64,000 bases of DNA from Azoarcus olearius (GTDB taxonomy: Bacteria; Pseudomonadota; Gammaproteobacteria; Burkholderiales; Rhodocyclaceae). The stretch covers positions 2,294,001 to 2,358,000 of the forward strand of contig NZ_CP016210.1 of NCBI RefSeq assembly GCF_001682385.1. The letters are read 5' to 3'. Below the pieces are notes generated by a model. It was not told the DNA's origin, did no database searches, and worked only from the letters and a program-made list of their open reading frames with translations. Below are positions 34,304-42,709 of the stretch, piece by piece. Numbering within the stretch: the stretch's first letter is position 1; each line of letters starts with the position of its first letter. Made by a program: the position numbers and the translations under genes.

Positions 34304-35023
34304 TCAGGCCGCCACGGCCTCGGGCTCGGGCGGAATCCACAGACACAGCCCCTTGTTGGCCTTGGCGATGTCGGCAAGGTTGGCAGCGTGCGCCTCGCAC
34401 TCCGCCTCCGTGGCCCGCACCACCTTCACGCCCACCCGCATCACCGGCAAGCCATCTGTTTCCACCTGGCCCGGCGCCGGCTCATCCAGCGCGATCATCA
34501 GGCTTTCCTGACCACGCGTCATCGCCAGATACACTTCGGCGAGCAGTTCCGCATCGAGCAAGGCGCCGTGCAGCGTGCGGTGGCCGTTGTCGATTTCGTA
34601 GCGGTCGCACAGCGCGTCGAGCGACGCCTTCTTGCCGGGGTTCTGCTCCTTGGCCATCCGCAGCGTGTCGATCACGCCTGCGCACAGCACGTCGAGCTTG
34701 GGCCGGCCCAGCAAACCCAGTTCACAGTTGAGGAAGCCGACGTCGAAGTTGGCGTTGTGGATCACCAGTTCGGCGTCGCGCACGAAGTCTTCGAAGGCTT
34801 CGACAATGCCCGCAAAGCGCGGCTTGTCTGCCAGGAACTCTTCGGTAATGCCGTGCACCGCGACGGCCTCGGCGTCGATGCCCCGGTCCGGATTGATGTA
34901 GACGTGGAAATGCCGCCCGGTCAGGCTGCGGTTGACGAGTTCGACACAGCCGATTTCGATGACGCGGTCACCGGTGCGCCAATCGAGACCCGTGGTCTCG
35001 GTATCCAGAACGATTTGCCGCAT
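34304..35023 (-). CDS. dnaQ: DNA polymerase III epsilon subunit (3'-5' proofreading exonuclease)
   Basis: A DEDDh exonuclease of 239 residues. ExoI is LDTETTGL, ExoII HNANFDVGFL, and ExoIII-epsilon HGALLDAELLAEVY. The C-terminal part reaches the alpha-subunit-binding tail. The enzyme proofreads replication errors in the Pol III core. ATG 35023 starts the conserved MRQIVLDTETTGLDW; the frame is open upstream through rnhA but that is noncoding shadow. It follows rnhA by 17 bp in the conserved gloB/methyltransferase-rnhA-dnaQ neighbourhood. Confidence 0.96.
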   Translation of the reverse strand: MRQIVLDTETTGLDWRTGDRVIEIGCVELVNRSLTGRHFHVYINPDRGIDAEAVAVHGITEEFLADKPRFAGIVEAFEDFVRDAELVIHNANFDVGFLNCELGLLGRPKLDVLCAGVIDTLRMAKEQNPGKKASLDALCDRYEIDNGHRTLHGALLDAELLAEVYLAMTRGQESLMIALDEPAPGQVETDGLPVMRVGVKVVRATEAECEAHAANLADIAKANKGLCLWIPPEPEAVAA

Positions 35024-35040
35024 GGGAATCTGACTTGACC

Positions 35041-35499
35041 TTAGTTGGTGACGACGGTGCCTTGTTTGCGGGCGGCCTCGGCGCCACGGCGCGCAAGGGC
35101 GTCGGCCCGCTCGTTCTCCACGTGGCCGGCATGGCCGCGTACCCACAGCCACTTGACCTGATGCCGGCCAGCCACCTCGTCCAGCGTCCGCCACAGGTCG
35201 GCGTTCTTCACCGGCTCCTTGGACGCGGTCTTCCAGCCCCGCGCCTTCCAGCCGTGGATCCACTCGGAGATGCCCTTCTGCACGTATTGGCTGTCGGTGT
35301 GCACCCGGGCGGCAACCGGGCGCTTCAGCGCTTCCAGCGCCCGGATGACGGCGATCAGTTCCATCCGGTTGTTCGTGGTCTGCGGCTCACCGCCCCAGAT
35401 TTCCTTCTCATGCCCGTTGGAGCGCAGGATCGCGCCCCAGCCGCCGGGGCCGGGATTTCCGCTGCAGGCTCCGTCGGTATAGATGTCGACTTCTTCCAT
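35041..35499 (-). CDS. rnhA: Ribonuclease HI
   Basis: The 152-residue protein carries the type 1 RNase H acidic site: the first Asp in [17 protein letters not shown], the Glu in NNRMELIA, the Asp in HTDSQYVQ and the last Asp in [11 protein letters not shown]. It cuts the RNA strand of RNA-DNA hybrids, removing primers and R-loops. The start follows directly on the stop of the upstream methyltransferase gene, with no gap, and dnaQ is 17 bp downstream. It is a normal full-length protein. Confidence 0.97.
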   Translation of the reverse strand: MEEVDIYTDGACSGNPGPGGWGAILRSNGHEKEIWGGEPQTTNNRMELIAVIRALEALKRPVAARVHTDSQYVQKGISEWIHGWKARGWKTASKEPVKNADLWRTLDEVAGRHQVKWLWVRGHAGHVENERADALARRGAEAARKQGTVVTN

Positions 35500-36264
35500 T
35501 CACTGTGTCCTTGCTCGGCCCGCGGCGGAATCCCGCTGCGCGACCGTCGACAATTGCTTGCCGGTTGCTTTCTTCTCACGCCAGTTCGGCGTCAATAACC
35601 GCATTCCCTGCACCCGTTTGATGCCCTGCATCGCATACGCTGCGCCGCACACGGGCCACCAGCGCACGCCGGCCCGGTCCATGAAGCGCCAGCGCTCTAT
35701 CCACTCCGGCCTGCTCACCGCCGGGATGTAACAGCCGAAGCCCGCTCCCTGCGATTCGAAGCCGAGCAGCGTCAGCCAGTCCTTGACCCGCAGCGCCGAC
35801 AGGTATTGCCCCTGCCAGGGCAGCTCGCCCTTCCTGCGTGCCGCAAGCCGTCTCAACCCCCACAGGCTGAAGGGGTTGAAGCCGGTGATGACGACGCTTC
35901 CCTCCGGCACCAGCACCCTTTCGACTTCCCGCAACACATGGTGGGGGCGCCGGGCGAACTCCAGGACGTGCGGAAGGACCACGAGATCAAGGCTGGCGGT
36001 GGCGAACGGTAGCTCGTCGGACCTGGACACCACTGCGACGCGTCCGGTCCGGCCACAGGCAAACCGGAACGGCATGCGGTTGGCGCGCAGGCAATCGAGT
36101 CCGGCAAGGCCGATCTGTACTGCGTTGTAGCCGAAGATATCCGCCACGATCGCATCCAGCCGGGCCTGCTCCCACTCGATCAGATAACGCCCCTGCGGGG
36201 TGTCCAGCCAGTCCGAGAGACTGAGGATTGACATGCGCGGATCGGACTTCAGAATATCGGGCAT
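35500..36264 (-). CDS. SAM-dependent methyltransferase (YafS-like)
   Basis: A class I methyltransferase of 254 residues, related to E. coli YafS by family and by place in mltD-gloB-yafS-rnhA-dnaQ. The C-terminal half of the fold shows DLVVLPHVLEFARRPHHVLREVERVLVPEGSVVITGFNP; the usual glycine-rich SAM loop is weak (QIGLAGLDC). The substrate is unknown. ATG 36264 has a good ribosome site (GAGGG) but lies in the same CATG as the gloB start on the other strand; ATG 36234 (MSILSLSDW) is a family-like alternative without a good ribosome site. The 3' end abuts rnhA. Confidence 0.85.
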   Translation of the reverse strand: MPDILKSDPRMSILSLSDWLDTPQGRYLIEWEQARLDAIVADIFGYNAVQIGLAGLDCLRANRMPFRFACGRTGRVAVVSRSDELPFATASLDLVVLPHVLEFARRPHHVLREVERVLVPEGSVVITGFNPFSLWGLRRLAARRKGELPWQGQYLSALRVKDWLTLLGFESQGAGFGCYIPAVSRPEWIERWRFMDRAGVRWWPVCGAAYAMQGIKRVQGMRLLTPNWREKKATGKQLSTVAQRDSAAGRARTQ

Positions 36265-37024
36265 GCAGATTATCCCTCTTCCGGCCTTCCGCGATAACTA
36301 CATTTGGGTCCTGCACGACGATCATCGTGCTGTGGTCGTCGATCCAGGCGACGCTGCGCCAGTGCTCGGTTTTCTTGCCGAGCGCGGCCTGGCGCTGGAG
36401 GCCGTGCTGGTTACCCACCACCATCCGGACCACGTAGACGGGATTGCCGGAATCGTTTCCCGCCATCCGGCGCCGGTGTACGGGCCGGCGGCAGAAACGA
36501 TTGCCGGCGTGACCGTCCGGTTGCGCGAAGGTGACACCGTGCTCCTGCCCGGGCTTCGAATGCAGCTGGGGGTGCTGGACGTACCCGGTCACACCGCAGG
36601 CCATATTGCCTACCATGGCAACGGTTATCTGTTTTGCGGGGATACGCTGTTCTCCGCCGGATGTGGTCGGCTGTTCGAGGGCACCGCCGCGCAGATGGCT
36701 GCATCGCTCGACAAACTCGCAGCGCTGCCGGACGACACTGTCGTGTATTGCACGCACGAATACACCTTGTCCAACCTTGCCTTTGCCGCGGCGGCCGAAC
36801 CGGTGAATATCGCGCGCGACAACTACCGAAAAGCGTGTGAGGCGCTGAGGCAGCAGGGGCTTCCGACGCTGCCGACTTCGATTGGACGCGAAAAAGCGAT
36901 CAACCCCTTTCTCCGTACCCGGCAGCCCGGTGTTGTTGCAGGCGTTGCCGCCCATACCGGTACGACGCCAGACACGCCGCTGGCGTGCTTCGCCGCGTTG
37001 CGGGAATGGAAGAACGTGTTCTGA
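36263..37024 (+). CDS. gloB: Hydroxyacylglutathione hydrolase (glyoxalase II)
   Basis: A metallo-beta-lactamase-fold hydrolase of 253 residues. The N-terminus (MQIIPLPAFRDNYIWVL) and THHHPDHVDG (residues 51-60) are classic GloB; later metal ligands are in VPGHTAGHI and CGDTLFSAGCGRLFEGT. It hydrolyses S-lactoylglutathione to lactate and glutathione, finishing methylglyoxal detoxification. The start codon overlaps, on the opposite strand, that of the divergent methyltransferase. The expected ribosome site is weak. Two minus-strand signalling genes follow 3 bp after its stop. Confidence 0.95.
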   Translation: MQIIPLPAFRDNYIWVLHDDHRAVVVDPGDAAPVLGFLAERGLALEAVLVTHHHPDHVDGIAGIVSRHPAPVYGPAAETIAGVTVRLREGDTVLLPGLRMQLGVLDVPGHTAGHIAYHGNGYLFCGDTLFSAGCGRLFEGTAAQMAASLDKLAALPDDTVVYCTHEYTLSNLAFAAAAEPVNIARDNYRKACEALRQQGLPTLPTSIGREKAINPFLRTRQPGVVAGVAAHTGTTPDTPLACFAALREWKNVF

Positions 37025-37027
37025 AGG

Positions 37028-37414
37028 CTATTGGGTCGCGGTCAGGCCGAGCGTCCGCTCAACCAGCTCGATGATACGTGCGGCATTGAAGGGTTTGACG
37101 ACGATGCCGGCCGCACCCTTGCGGACCATCTCACCGACGCTGTCGCGGTCGGTCTGCCCTGTGACCATCAGGACCTTGATGTCAGGGAATTTGGCACGTA
37201 GTTCGTCGAGGGCCTCGAGGCCGTTTCGCTTCGGCATCATCACATCAAGGCACACGAGGTCGGGCTGAAGGCGTGCAGCGAGGTCGAGCGCCATGTCACC
37301 GTCCCGCCCCTCGCCCACCACATTGAAACCGGCCTGGCGCAACAGGGCGCGCAGGGCCATCCGGATCACTTCATTGTCGTCGACGACGACGATTCTCTTG
37401 CTGTAGCGCTGCAT
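37028..37414 (-). CDS. Single-domain response regulator (CheY-like)
   Basis: A 128-residue stand-alone receiver: acidic pocket D12/D13, phospho-acceptor D57 (LVCLDVMMP), switch threonine T85 and lysine K107 (VVKPFN). No output domain exists, so it must act by binding another protein. It follows, after 2 bp, a receiver-GGDEF gene on the same strand, so the two are almost certainly co-expressed. It could be a phosphate sink or adaptor for the diguanylate cyclase. No kinase is encoded nearby. Confidence 0.92.
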   Translation of the reverse strand: MQRYSKRIVVVDDNEVIRMALRALLRQAGFNVVGEGRDGDMALDLAARLQPDLVCLDVMMPKRNGLEALDELRAKFPDIKVLMVTGQTDRDSVGEMVRKGAAGIVVKPFNAARIIELVERTLGLTATQ

Positions 37415-37416
37415 GC

Positions 37417-38394
37417 TCAGATTGTGCGCGCTTCCATTCCTTTCGTGTCCACCGAATGCGTCACCACACGGTTGCGACCCGCCGCCTTGGCACGGTACAG
37501 CGCGTCATCGGCCGACTTCAACAGCGCGACGAATCCGTTCTCATCGCCCCGCGCCGGCACGATGGCGGCGACGCCGATACTGATCGACACCACCGGGCCC
37601 GAGGTGGAGAAACGGTGCGTGATGCACAGGCTTTCGACACCGGCGCGCATGGTTTCGGCAACGGCGGCCGCGCCTTCGACGCTGGTTTCGGGAAGGATTG
37701 CCGCGAATTCCTCGCCGCCGTAGCGCGCAACCAGATCGGTCGGCCGGCGCAGCCGCTGTTCCAGCGTGCGTGCAACGGCTTTTAGGCACTCGTCGCCTAC
37801 CTGATGGCCGTAGCCATCGTTGAACTGCTTGAACGAATCGACGTCGGCCACGAGCAGTGCGATCGGGTGCCCGGTGCGCGCCGCGCGTCGCCACTCCCGC
37901 AGCAGCGTTTCGTCGAAACGGCGGCGATTGGGAATGCCGGTCAGTCCGTCCACCGACGACAGCCGGGTCAATTCGCGGTTAGCCTCGTCCAGCTTGCGCG
38001 TCACCACGAGCAGCGAGTAACGCATCTGCGCAATGCGCTGCATTGCCCGCACCTTGGCCTTCAGCACCACTTCGGATACCGGCTTGGCCAGATAGTCGTC
38101 GCCGCCGACCTCGATCCCGCGGTTGAGGTCCTCGTCGGACGTGCGCGCGGTGAGGAAAATGATCGGCGTCCATTCACCTTCGGACTCGATTTCGCGAATC
38201 CGGCGTGCGACTTCGAATCCGTCCATGCCGGGCATGATGATGTCGAGCAGGATGAGATCCGGCCGTTCCCTGCGGAAGGTTTCGATGCCGGATTCGCCGT
38301 CGCGGGCGTGCAGCGCCGTCAGGCCCATTTTGGTGAGCTGGTGGCAGACCAGCGTGGCGCTGGTGACGGTGTCTTCTATGACCAGGACTTTCAT
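37417..38394 (-). CDS. Response regulator diguanylate cyclase (REC-GGDEF)
   Basis: A 325-residue PleD/WspR-like protein counted from ATG 38394; a GTG at 38406 would add four residues. The N-terminal receiver has phospho-acceptor D51 and K104, a helical linker runs from about 110 to 145, then comes a GGDEF domain with active motif GGEEF at 226-230. An RxxD inhibitory site (RPTD, 217-220) stands exactly five residues before it. It should make cyclic di-GMP when phosphorylated, with product inhibition. With its CheY-like neighbour it interrupts the usual gloB-mltD adjacency. A likely output is the motility/biofilm switch. Confidence 0.94.
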   Translation of the reverse strand: MKVLVIEDTVTSATLVCHQLTKMGLTALHARDGESGIETFRRERPDLILLDIIMPGMDGFEVARRIREIESEGEWTPIIFLTARTSDEDLNRGIEVGGDDYLAKPVSEVVLKAKVRAMQRIAQMRYSLLVVTRKLDEANRELTRLSSVDGLTGIPNRRRFDETLLREWRRAARTGHPIALLVADVDSFKQFNDGYGHQVGDECLKAVARTLEQRLRRPTDLVARYGGEEFAAILPETSVEGAAAVAETMRAGVESLCITHRFSTSGPVVSISIGVAAIVPARGDENGFVALLKSADDALYRAKAAGRNRVVTHSVDTKGMEARTI

Positions 38395-38578
38395 GATGTC
38401 GAGCACGAAGAATCGGTACTACGTGGATGCGCCATCCTACCAAGGGAATACCCCACGGCTACGCCTTTAGTCGTGTTTTCGGTATTTCCGCACGGATCGG
38501 CTCAGGTTGCTTGAAAGGCGCAGCCGACGAACGTGCCGTCTGTCCTTACAAAGTGCCAGCCGGGGCGCCGGCACGGTC

Positions 38579-38587
38579 TGCTAGACT
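38579..38587 (+). promoter_or_regulatory. Extended -10 element of mltD-like gene
   Basis: TGCTAGACT lies 35 bp before the chosen start of the lytic transglycosylase gene and resembles the extended -10 boxes elsewhere in the window, with one base changed. No -35 is seen at the right spacing. Confidence 0.4.
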
Positions 38588-38621
38588 GCTGTGCTTTTCG
38601 TCGCTCCCGGCGCTGTCTCCC

Positions 38622-40070
38622 ATGCCGAAGCTCTTCACCTTCTTTCTCAGCCTGTGCGCCGCGCTGCTGCCCGCCGCGGCGGGCGCCCAGGACACGCCGC
38701 CGACCCAGTCCAGCACCGGGCTCCGTCCCGACTCTGTCGAAGCGGGCGGCCTCGCTCCTCCGCGGGTGCTGACGCTGGACCTCACCCGCAACGCCAACGA
38801 TATCTGGGACCGGATCCGCCGCGGTTTCGGCATGCCCGACCTCGAAACACCGCTGGTGGCCGAGCAGCAGCTGTTCTACCTCAACCGCCCGGCTTTCCTT
38901 AAGCAGGTCTTTGCGCGGGGTGGGCGCTACCTTTACTACATCGTCGATGAACTCGAACGGCGCGGAATGCCCACCGAGCTGGCGCTGCTGCCGATGGTTG
39001 AAAGCTCGTACAACCCGATGGCGTATTCCCGCGCGCATGCCTCGGGGCTGTGGCAGTTCATCCCCTCCACCGGCAAGAACTACAACCTCACCCAGGACAA
39101 GTGGGTGGACGAACGGCGCGACGTCATCGCTTCCACCTCCGCCGCGCTGGATTATCTGCAGACCATCTACGAGATGCACGGCGACTGGCACCTCGCGCTG
39201 GCCTCCTACAACTGGGGTGAAGGCGCGGTGGGGCGCGCGGTGCAGCGCAACGTGGACGAAGGCCTGCCGGGGGAGTACGCACGCTTGCGCATGCCGGAGG
39301 AAACGCGCAACTACGTGCCCAAGCTGCAAGCGATCAAGAACATCGTTGCACGTCCCGAACTGTTCCACATCGATCTGCCCTACGTGCCGAACGAGGCGCA
39401 TTTCGTAGCGCTGGAAGCCCCGCAGGGCATCGACCTCGCGACCGCCGCGCGGTTGGCCGAAATGCCCATCGAGGAGTTCGTCGCGTTCAATCCGGGATTC
39501 AACCGCCCGGTGATCGCCGGCACGGGGCAGACCCTGATCGTCCCGGTGGACCGCGCGGCGCACGTCGAAATGCGGCTGAACGAGTTCCAGCTTGCCGGCA
39601 AGGGATGGCGCACCTACGAGTTGCAGCCCGGCGAACGCCTCGCCGAGGTCGCCCAGCGCTACGGCCTGACGCTCGCCCAACTCCAGCAGATCAACGGTCT
39701 CAACGCCCAGAGCAGGACGGGTCCCGGTTACAGCCTGCTGGTGCCGGACGGAATTGATCCCGCGGGCGCGCTTCAGGCTGCGCGTCTGCTGCCTAACACC
39801 ACGTTTGCAGCGCCTGCCAAACCGGCCCTGGTGAAGCCTGGACGCGTCAAGCTGGGAATGACCGCGCCCGCCTCGAAAGCCGCTCCTGCGGCAAAAGGTG
39901 CCGCCAAGCCGGCCAGCCGCGCGACGCCTCGCGCGGCAGCCAAGGCGGCGGGACCCAAGAGTGCGCCACCCAAAGGAGCCCCGGCCAAAGCTGCGGTCAA
40001 GCCTGCCGCGCCCGCCAAACCCGCGGCGGGCTCATCCGCCAAGCGTGCGCCTGAAAAGCCCCGCCGCTAA
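38622..40070 (+). CDS. mltD: Membrane-bound lytic murein transglycosylase D-like, with LysM
   Basis: A 482-residue exported enzyme. ATG 38622 gives a clear signal peptide (LFTFFLSLCAALLPAAAGA, cleavage near residue 22). An SLT domain with catalytic Glu in LLPMVESSYNPMAYS and GLWQFIPSTGKNY follows, then a LysM repeat (YELQPGERLAEVAQRYGL). It cleaves peptidoglycan to 1,6-anhydro-muropeptides in the periplasm. No lipobox Cys is seen, unlike E. coli MltD. From about residue 400 the tail is almost only Ala, Pro and Lys, histone H1-like, probably a flexible basic cell-wall anchor. It neighbours gloB as in other proteobacteria. Confidence 0.92.
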   Translation: MPKLFTFFLSLCAALLPAAAGAQDTPPTQSSTGLRPDSVEAGGLAPPRVLTLDLTRNANDIWDRIRRGFGMPDLETPLVAEQQLFYLNRPAFLKQVFARGGRYLYYIVDELERRGMPTELALLPMVESSYNPMAYSRAHASGLWQFIPSTGKNYNLTQDKWVDERRDVIASTSAALDYLQTIYEMHGDWHLALASYNWGEGAVGRAVQRNVDEGLPGEYARLRMPEETRNYVPKLQAIKNIVARPELFHIDLPYVPNEAHFVALEAPQGIDLATAARLAEMPIEEFVAFNPGFNRPVIAGTGQTLIVPVDRAAHVEMRLNEFQLAGKGWRTYELQPGERLAEVAQRYGLTLAQLQQINGLNAQSRTGPGYSLLVPDGIDPAGALQAARLLPNTTFAAPAKPALVKPGRVKLGMTAPASKAAPAAKGAAKPASRATPRAAAKAAGPKSAPPKGAPAKAAVKPAAPAKPAAGSSAKRAPEKPRR

Positions 40071-40082
40071 CGAGGCCTGCCC

Positions 40083-42167
40083 TTAACGCTGGGGCCAGTG
40101 GCAGCGTAGATGGTGATGTGCCTCCAGCCGGGTTTCCGCCGGATAGGTCATCCGGCAGATATCGGTTGCGCTCGGGCAGCGCGGGTGGAAATGGCAGCCC
40201 GCGGGCGGCGCCAACGGCGAAGGCAGATCGGACGGGCGTTGCGCCGGATGCGCGGCGCCCTCCTCCACGCCCTCCTCCACGCCCTCCTCCACGCCCTCCT
40301 CCAGGCCTTCGTCCAGCCGAGGCACGGCGGCGAGCAGCATGCGCGTGTACGGATGCGCCGCGCGGTTAAGGACGCGTTCCGCCGGGCCGCGCTCCACGAT
40401 GCGGCCCAGGTACATCACCGCCACGTCGTCGGCGAGATATTCGACGACGGCGATGTTGTGGGTGATGAACAGATAGGCCATCCCGCGCTCGTGCTGCAAC
40501 TCGCGCAGCAGATTGAGCAGTTGCGCCTGCACCGACACATCCAGCGCACTCGTCGGCTCGTCACAGACGATGGCTCGCGGCGCTACGGCCAAAGCACGGG
40601 CAATCGCAATCCGCTGCCGCTGCCCGCCGGAAAACTCGTGCGGATAGCGATGGCGCATGGCAGCCGAGAGGCCGGTCCGGTCCAGCAGCGCATCGACCTT
40701 GCGCGAACGCTCGATCGCGCTGGGTTCCACACCGAGGCCGATCATCCCCTCCTCGATGATGTCGCCGATTCGCATCCGCGGGTTGAGCGAGGCAAACGGA
40801 TCCTGGAACACCATCTGGACAGCGCGGCGCATTGCCTGCAGCGTTTCCGGCTGTGCCGAATCGAGCGTCTCACCTTCGAAGCAGACCTGTCCTCCGGTAG
40901 GGCGAACCAGGTGCAGCATCGCCTTTCCAACCGTTGTCTTGCCACAGCCCGACTCGCCGACCAGCGCCAGGGTGCGGCCCGGGTGGAGCGCCAGATCGAC
41001 GCCGTCCACCGCCCTCACCTGGCCAACGGTGCGCTGCAGAAGCCCTTTGCGAAGCGGGAAATGCACCTCGAGGCCGCGTAGTTCGATGATCGGCTTCAGC
41101 TGCTTGCCGATCGTGGACGCTGCGGGGGTCGCCATCGAGGCGGCCTCCAGAGCGCGGGGCACGAGGACCTCGTCGTAGAGGTGGCATCTCACTGCCTGCG
41201 CGCCGAGCTGGCGCCACGCGGGCGGCTCGTCATCGCAGCGGTCGAATGCATGGGGGCAGCGGTCGGCAAAGCGGCAGCCCGACGCGATTTGGTCCGGGGC
41301 GGGGACGCTGCCACTTGCCGCCTGCAGCGGTCCGCCCCGCTGCGCGGCTGTGGGAAGCGCAGCAAAGAGTTTTCGCGAATAGGGGTGGAGCGGCGTCCGG
41401 AAGAATGCCCCGCGCGGCCCGGTTTCGACGAGCTCGCCCGCATACATCACGCCGACGCGGTCGGCCATTCGAGCTGCAACGCCAAGGTCGTGCGTGATCA
41501 GCAGCATCGCCATCGCGCGTTCGCGCTGCAGTCGTTGAAGCAGATCGAGCACCTGTGCCTGTATGGTCACGTCGAGTGCCGTCGTCGGTTCGTCGGCGAT
41601 CAGCAGCCCAGGCTCTCCCGCAAGCGCAATGGCAATCATTGCCCGCTGCCGCATGCCACCCGAGAACTGGAAGGGAAAATCATCGACCCTGCGCGCAGGG
41701 TCGGGAATGCCGACCGCCGCCAGCAGGCGCACTGCCTCTTCGCGGGCAGCGTCGCCGCGCAAACCGCGATGGACGGTGAGCGCTTCGGTGATCTGTGCGC
41801 CAACCCGCATGACGGGGTTGAGGCTGGTCGAGGGCTCCTGGAAGATCATCCCGATCCGCCCGCCCCTCACCCTGCGCATCTGCGCTTCCGGCATGGCGAG
41901 CAGATCGTCGCCGCCCAGCTCGACCGTCCCGCCCGCGATGCTGCCGCCGTCGGGAAGAAGCCGGGCCAGCGCAAGCGCGGTCATCGACTTGCCGCAGCCG
42001 GATTCACCCAGCAAGGCCAGTGTTTCACCCGGGGCGATCGAAAAGCTGATATCCGCGACGGGTATCAGTGTTCCGCGCGCGGTTTCAAGCGCAACCCGTA
42101 GTTCGCGAACCTCAAGCACGGATCCTGACGCGGCAGCGATTTGAGCGGCGGGCAGCGATGTTCCCAT
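40083..42167 (-). CDS. Fused oligopeptide-type ABC transporter ATP-binding protein (two ATPase domains)
   Basis: A single 694-residue protein carrying two ABC ATPases, like YejF or a DppD-DppF fusion. The first has Walker A GESGCGKSMT and signature FSGGMRQRAMIA; the second has GESGCGKTTV and FSGGQRQRIAIA. Each ends with an oligopeptide/dipeptide C-terminal domain, including the cysteine pattern C-R-F-A-D-R-C-P-H and C-H-F-H-P-R-C-P. It powers import of peptides or nickel-type ligands, but no permease or binding protein is next to it. A run of EEGV repeats near residue 640 is encoded by a 12-bp tandem repeat. slyD-like lies 56 bp upstream behind a hairpin terminator. Confidence 0.92.
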   Translation of the reverse strand: MGTSLPAAQIAAASGSVLEVRELRVALETARGTLIPVADISFSIAPGETLALLGESGCGKSMTALALARLLPDGGSIAGGTVELGGDDLLAMPEAQMRRVRGGRIGMIFQEPSTSLNPVMRVGAQITEALTVHRGLRGDAAREEAVRLLAAVGIPDPARRVDDFPFQFSGGMRQRAMIAIALAGEPGLLIADEPTTALDVTIQAQVLDLLQRLQRERAMAMLLITHDLGVAARMADRVGVMYAGELVETGPRGAFFRTPLHPYSRKLFAALPTAAQRGGPLQAASGSVPAPDQIASGCRFADRCPHAFDRCDDEPPAWRQLGAQAVRCHLYDEVLVPRALEAASMATPAASTIGKQLKPIIELRGLEVHFPLRKGLLQRTVGQVRAVDGVDLALHPGRTLALVGESGCGKTTVGKAMLHLVRPTGGQVCFEGETLDSAQPETLQAMRRAVQMVFQDPFASLNPRMRIGDIIEEGMIGLGVEPSAIERSRKVDALLDRTGLSAAMRHRYPHEFSGGQRQRIAIARALAVAPRAIVCDEPTSALDVSVQAQLLNLLRELQHERGMAYLFITHNIAVVEYLADDVAVMYLGRIVERGPAERVLNRAAHPYTRMLLAAVPRLDEGLEEGVEEGVEEGVEEGAAHPAQRPSDLPSPLAPPAGCHFHPRCPSATDICRMTYPAETRLEAHHHLRCHWPQR
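40259..40308. repeat. 12-bp tandem repeat inside the ABC ATPase gene
   Basis: The unit TCCTCCACGCCC occurs three times in a row, followed by a slightly changed fourth (TCCTCCAGGCCT). Being a multiple of three, it adds EEGV repeats to the protein without breaking the frame. Such repeats change copy number by slippage. The encoded acidic stretch lies between the second ATPase and the final cysteine-rich region. Confidence 0.9.
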
Positions 42168-42186
42168 GCGGACTGAAAGTGGCGTT

Positions 42187-42217
42187 CTGGAAGAAGAAGG
42201 GCCGCTTGCGCGGCCCC
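42187..42217 (-). terminator. Hairpin terminator after slyD-like gene
   Basis: On the minus strand GGGCCGC-GCAA-GCGGCCC is followed by TTCTTCTTCC, seven bases beyond the slyD-like stop. It probably separates bcp-slyD from the ABC ATPase gene, though the U-tract is interrupted by C residues. Confidence 0.65.
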
Positions 42218-42223
42218 GAATGC

Positions 42224-42709
42224 TTAGTGGTGATGCCCGCCCGGACCATGAACGTGACCATGGCCGATTTCTTCGGCCGTCGCCGCGCGAACGTCGGCCA
42301 CCGTCAGGTCGAACACCAGCGCGACGCCCGCAAGCGGATGATTGCCGTCCACCACCACCTTGCCTTCGGCGATATCGGTAATGCGGTAGATGATCTCTTC
42401 CTCGCCGTCGTCGGTCACGCGCTCGAAGGACATCCCGACCTCGATGTTCTCCGGGAACAGCGCAGCGTCTTCCACCATCACGAGTTCTTCGTCGTAGTCG
42501 CCGAAGGCGTCTTCCGGTTGCAGCTTGATCGTCAGCTTTTCACCGGTCTTCTTGCCATGCAGGGCTTCTTCGATGACGGGGAAGATGCCGTCGTAGCCGC
42601 CGTGGAGGTAGGTCAGCGGGTGGTGACCGTCGTCGACCATGTTGCCGTCGGCGTCGTGGACGGTGTAGTTAAGCGTAACCACGCTGTTCTTGATGATTTC
42701 CGTTTGCAT
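42224..42709 (-). CDS. FKBP-type peptidyl-prolyl isomerase, SlyD-like
   Basis: A 161-residue SlyD-type protein: FKBP half (SVVTLNYTVHDADGN) with an inserted IF chaperone flap (about residues 70-125) and a His-rich end (HGHVHGPGGHHH) able to bind nickel or other metals. It speeds proline isomerisation and folding, and in E. coli SlyD also delivers nickel to hydrogenase. The chosen ATG 42709 matches the family start (MQTEIIKNSVVTLNY). The first 41 bases overlap the 3' end of bcp in another frame. The tail is shorter than E. coli SlyD. Confidence 0.92.
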   Translation of the reverse strand: MQTEIIKNSVVTLNYTVHDADGNMVDDGHHPLTYLHGGYDGIFPVIEEALHGKKTGEKLTIKLQPEDAFGDYDEELVMVEDAALFPENIEVGMSFERVTDDGEEEIIYRITDIAEGKVVVDGNHPLAGVALVFDLTVADVRAATAEEIGHGHVHGPGGHHH

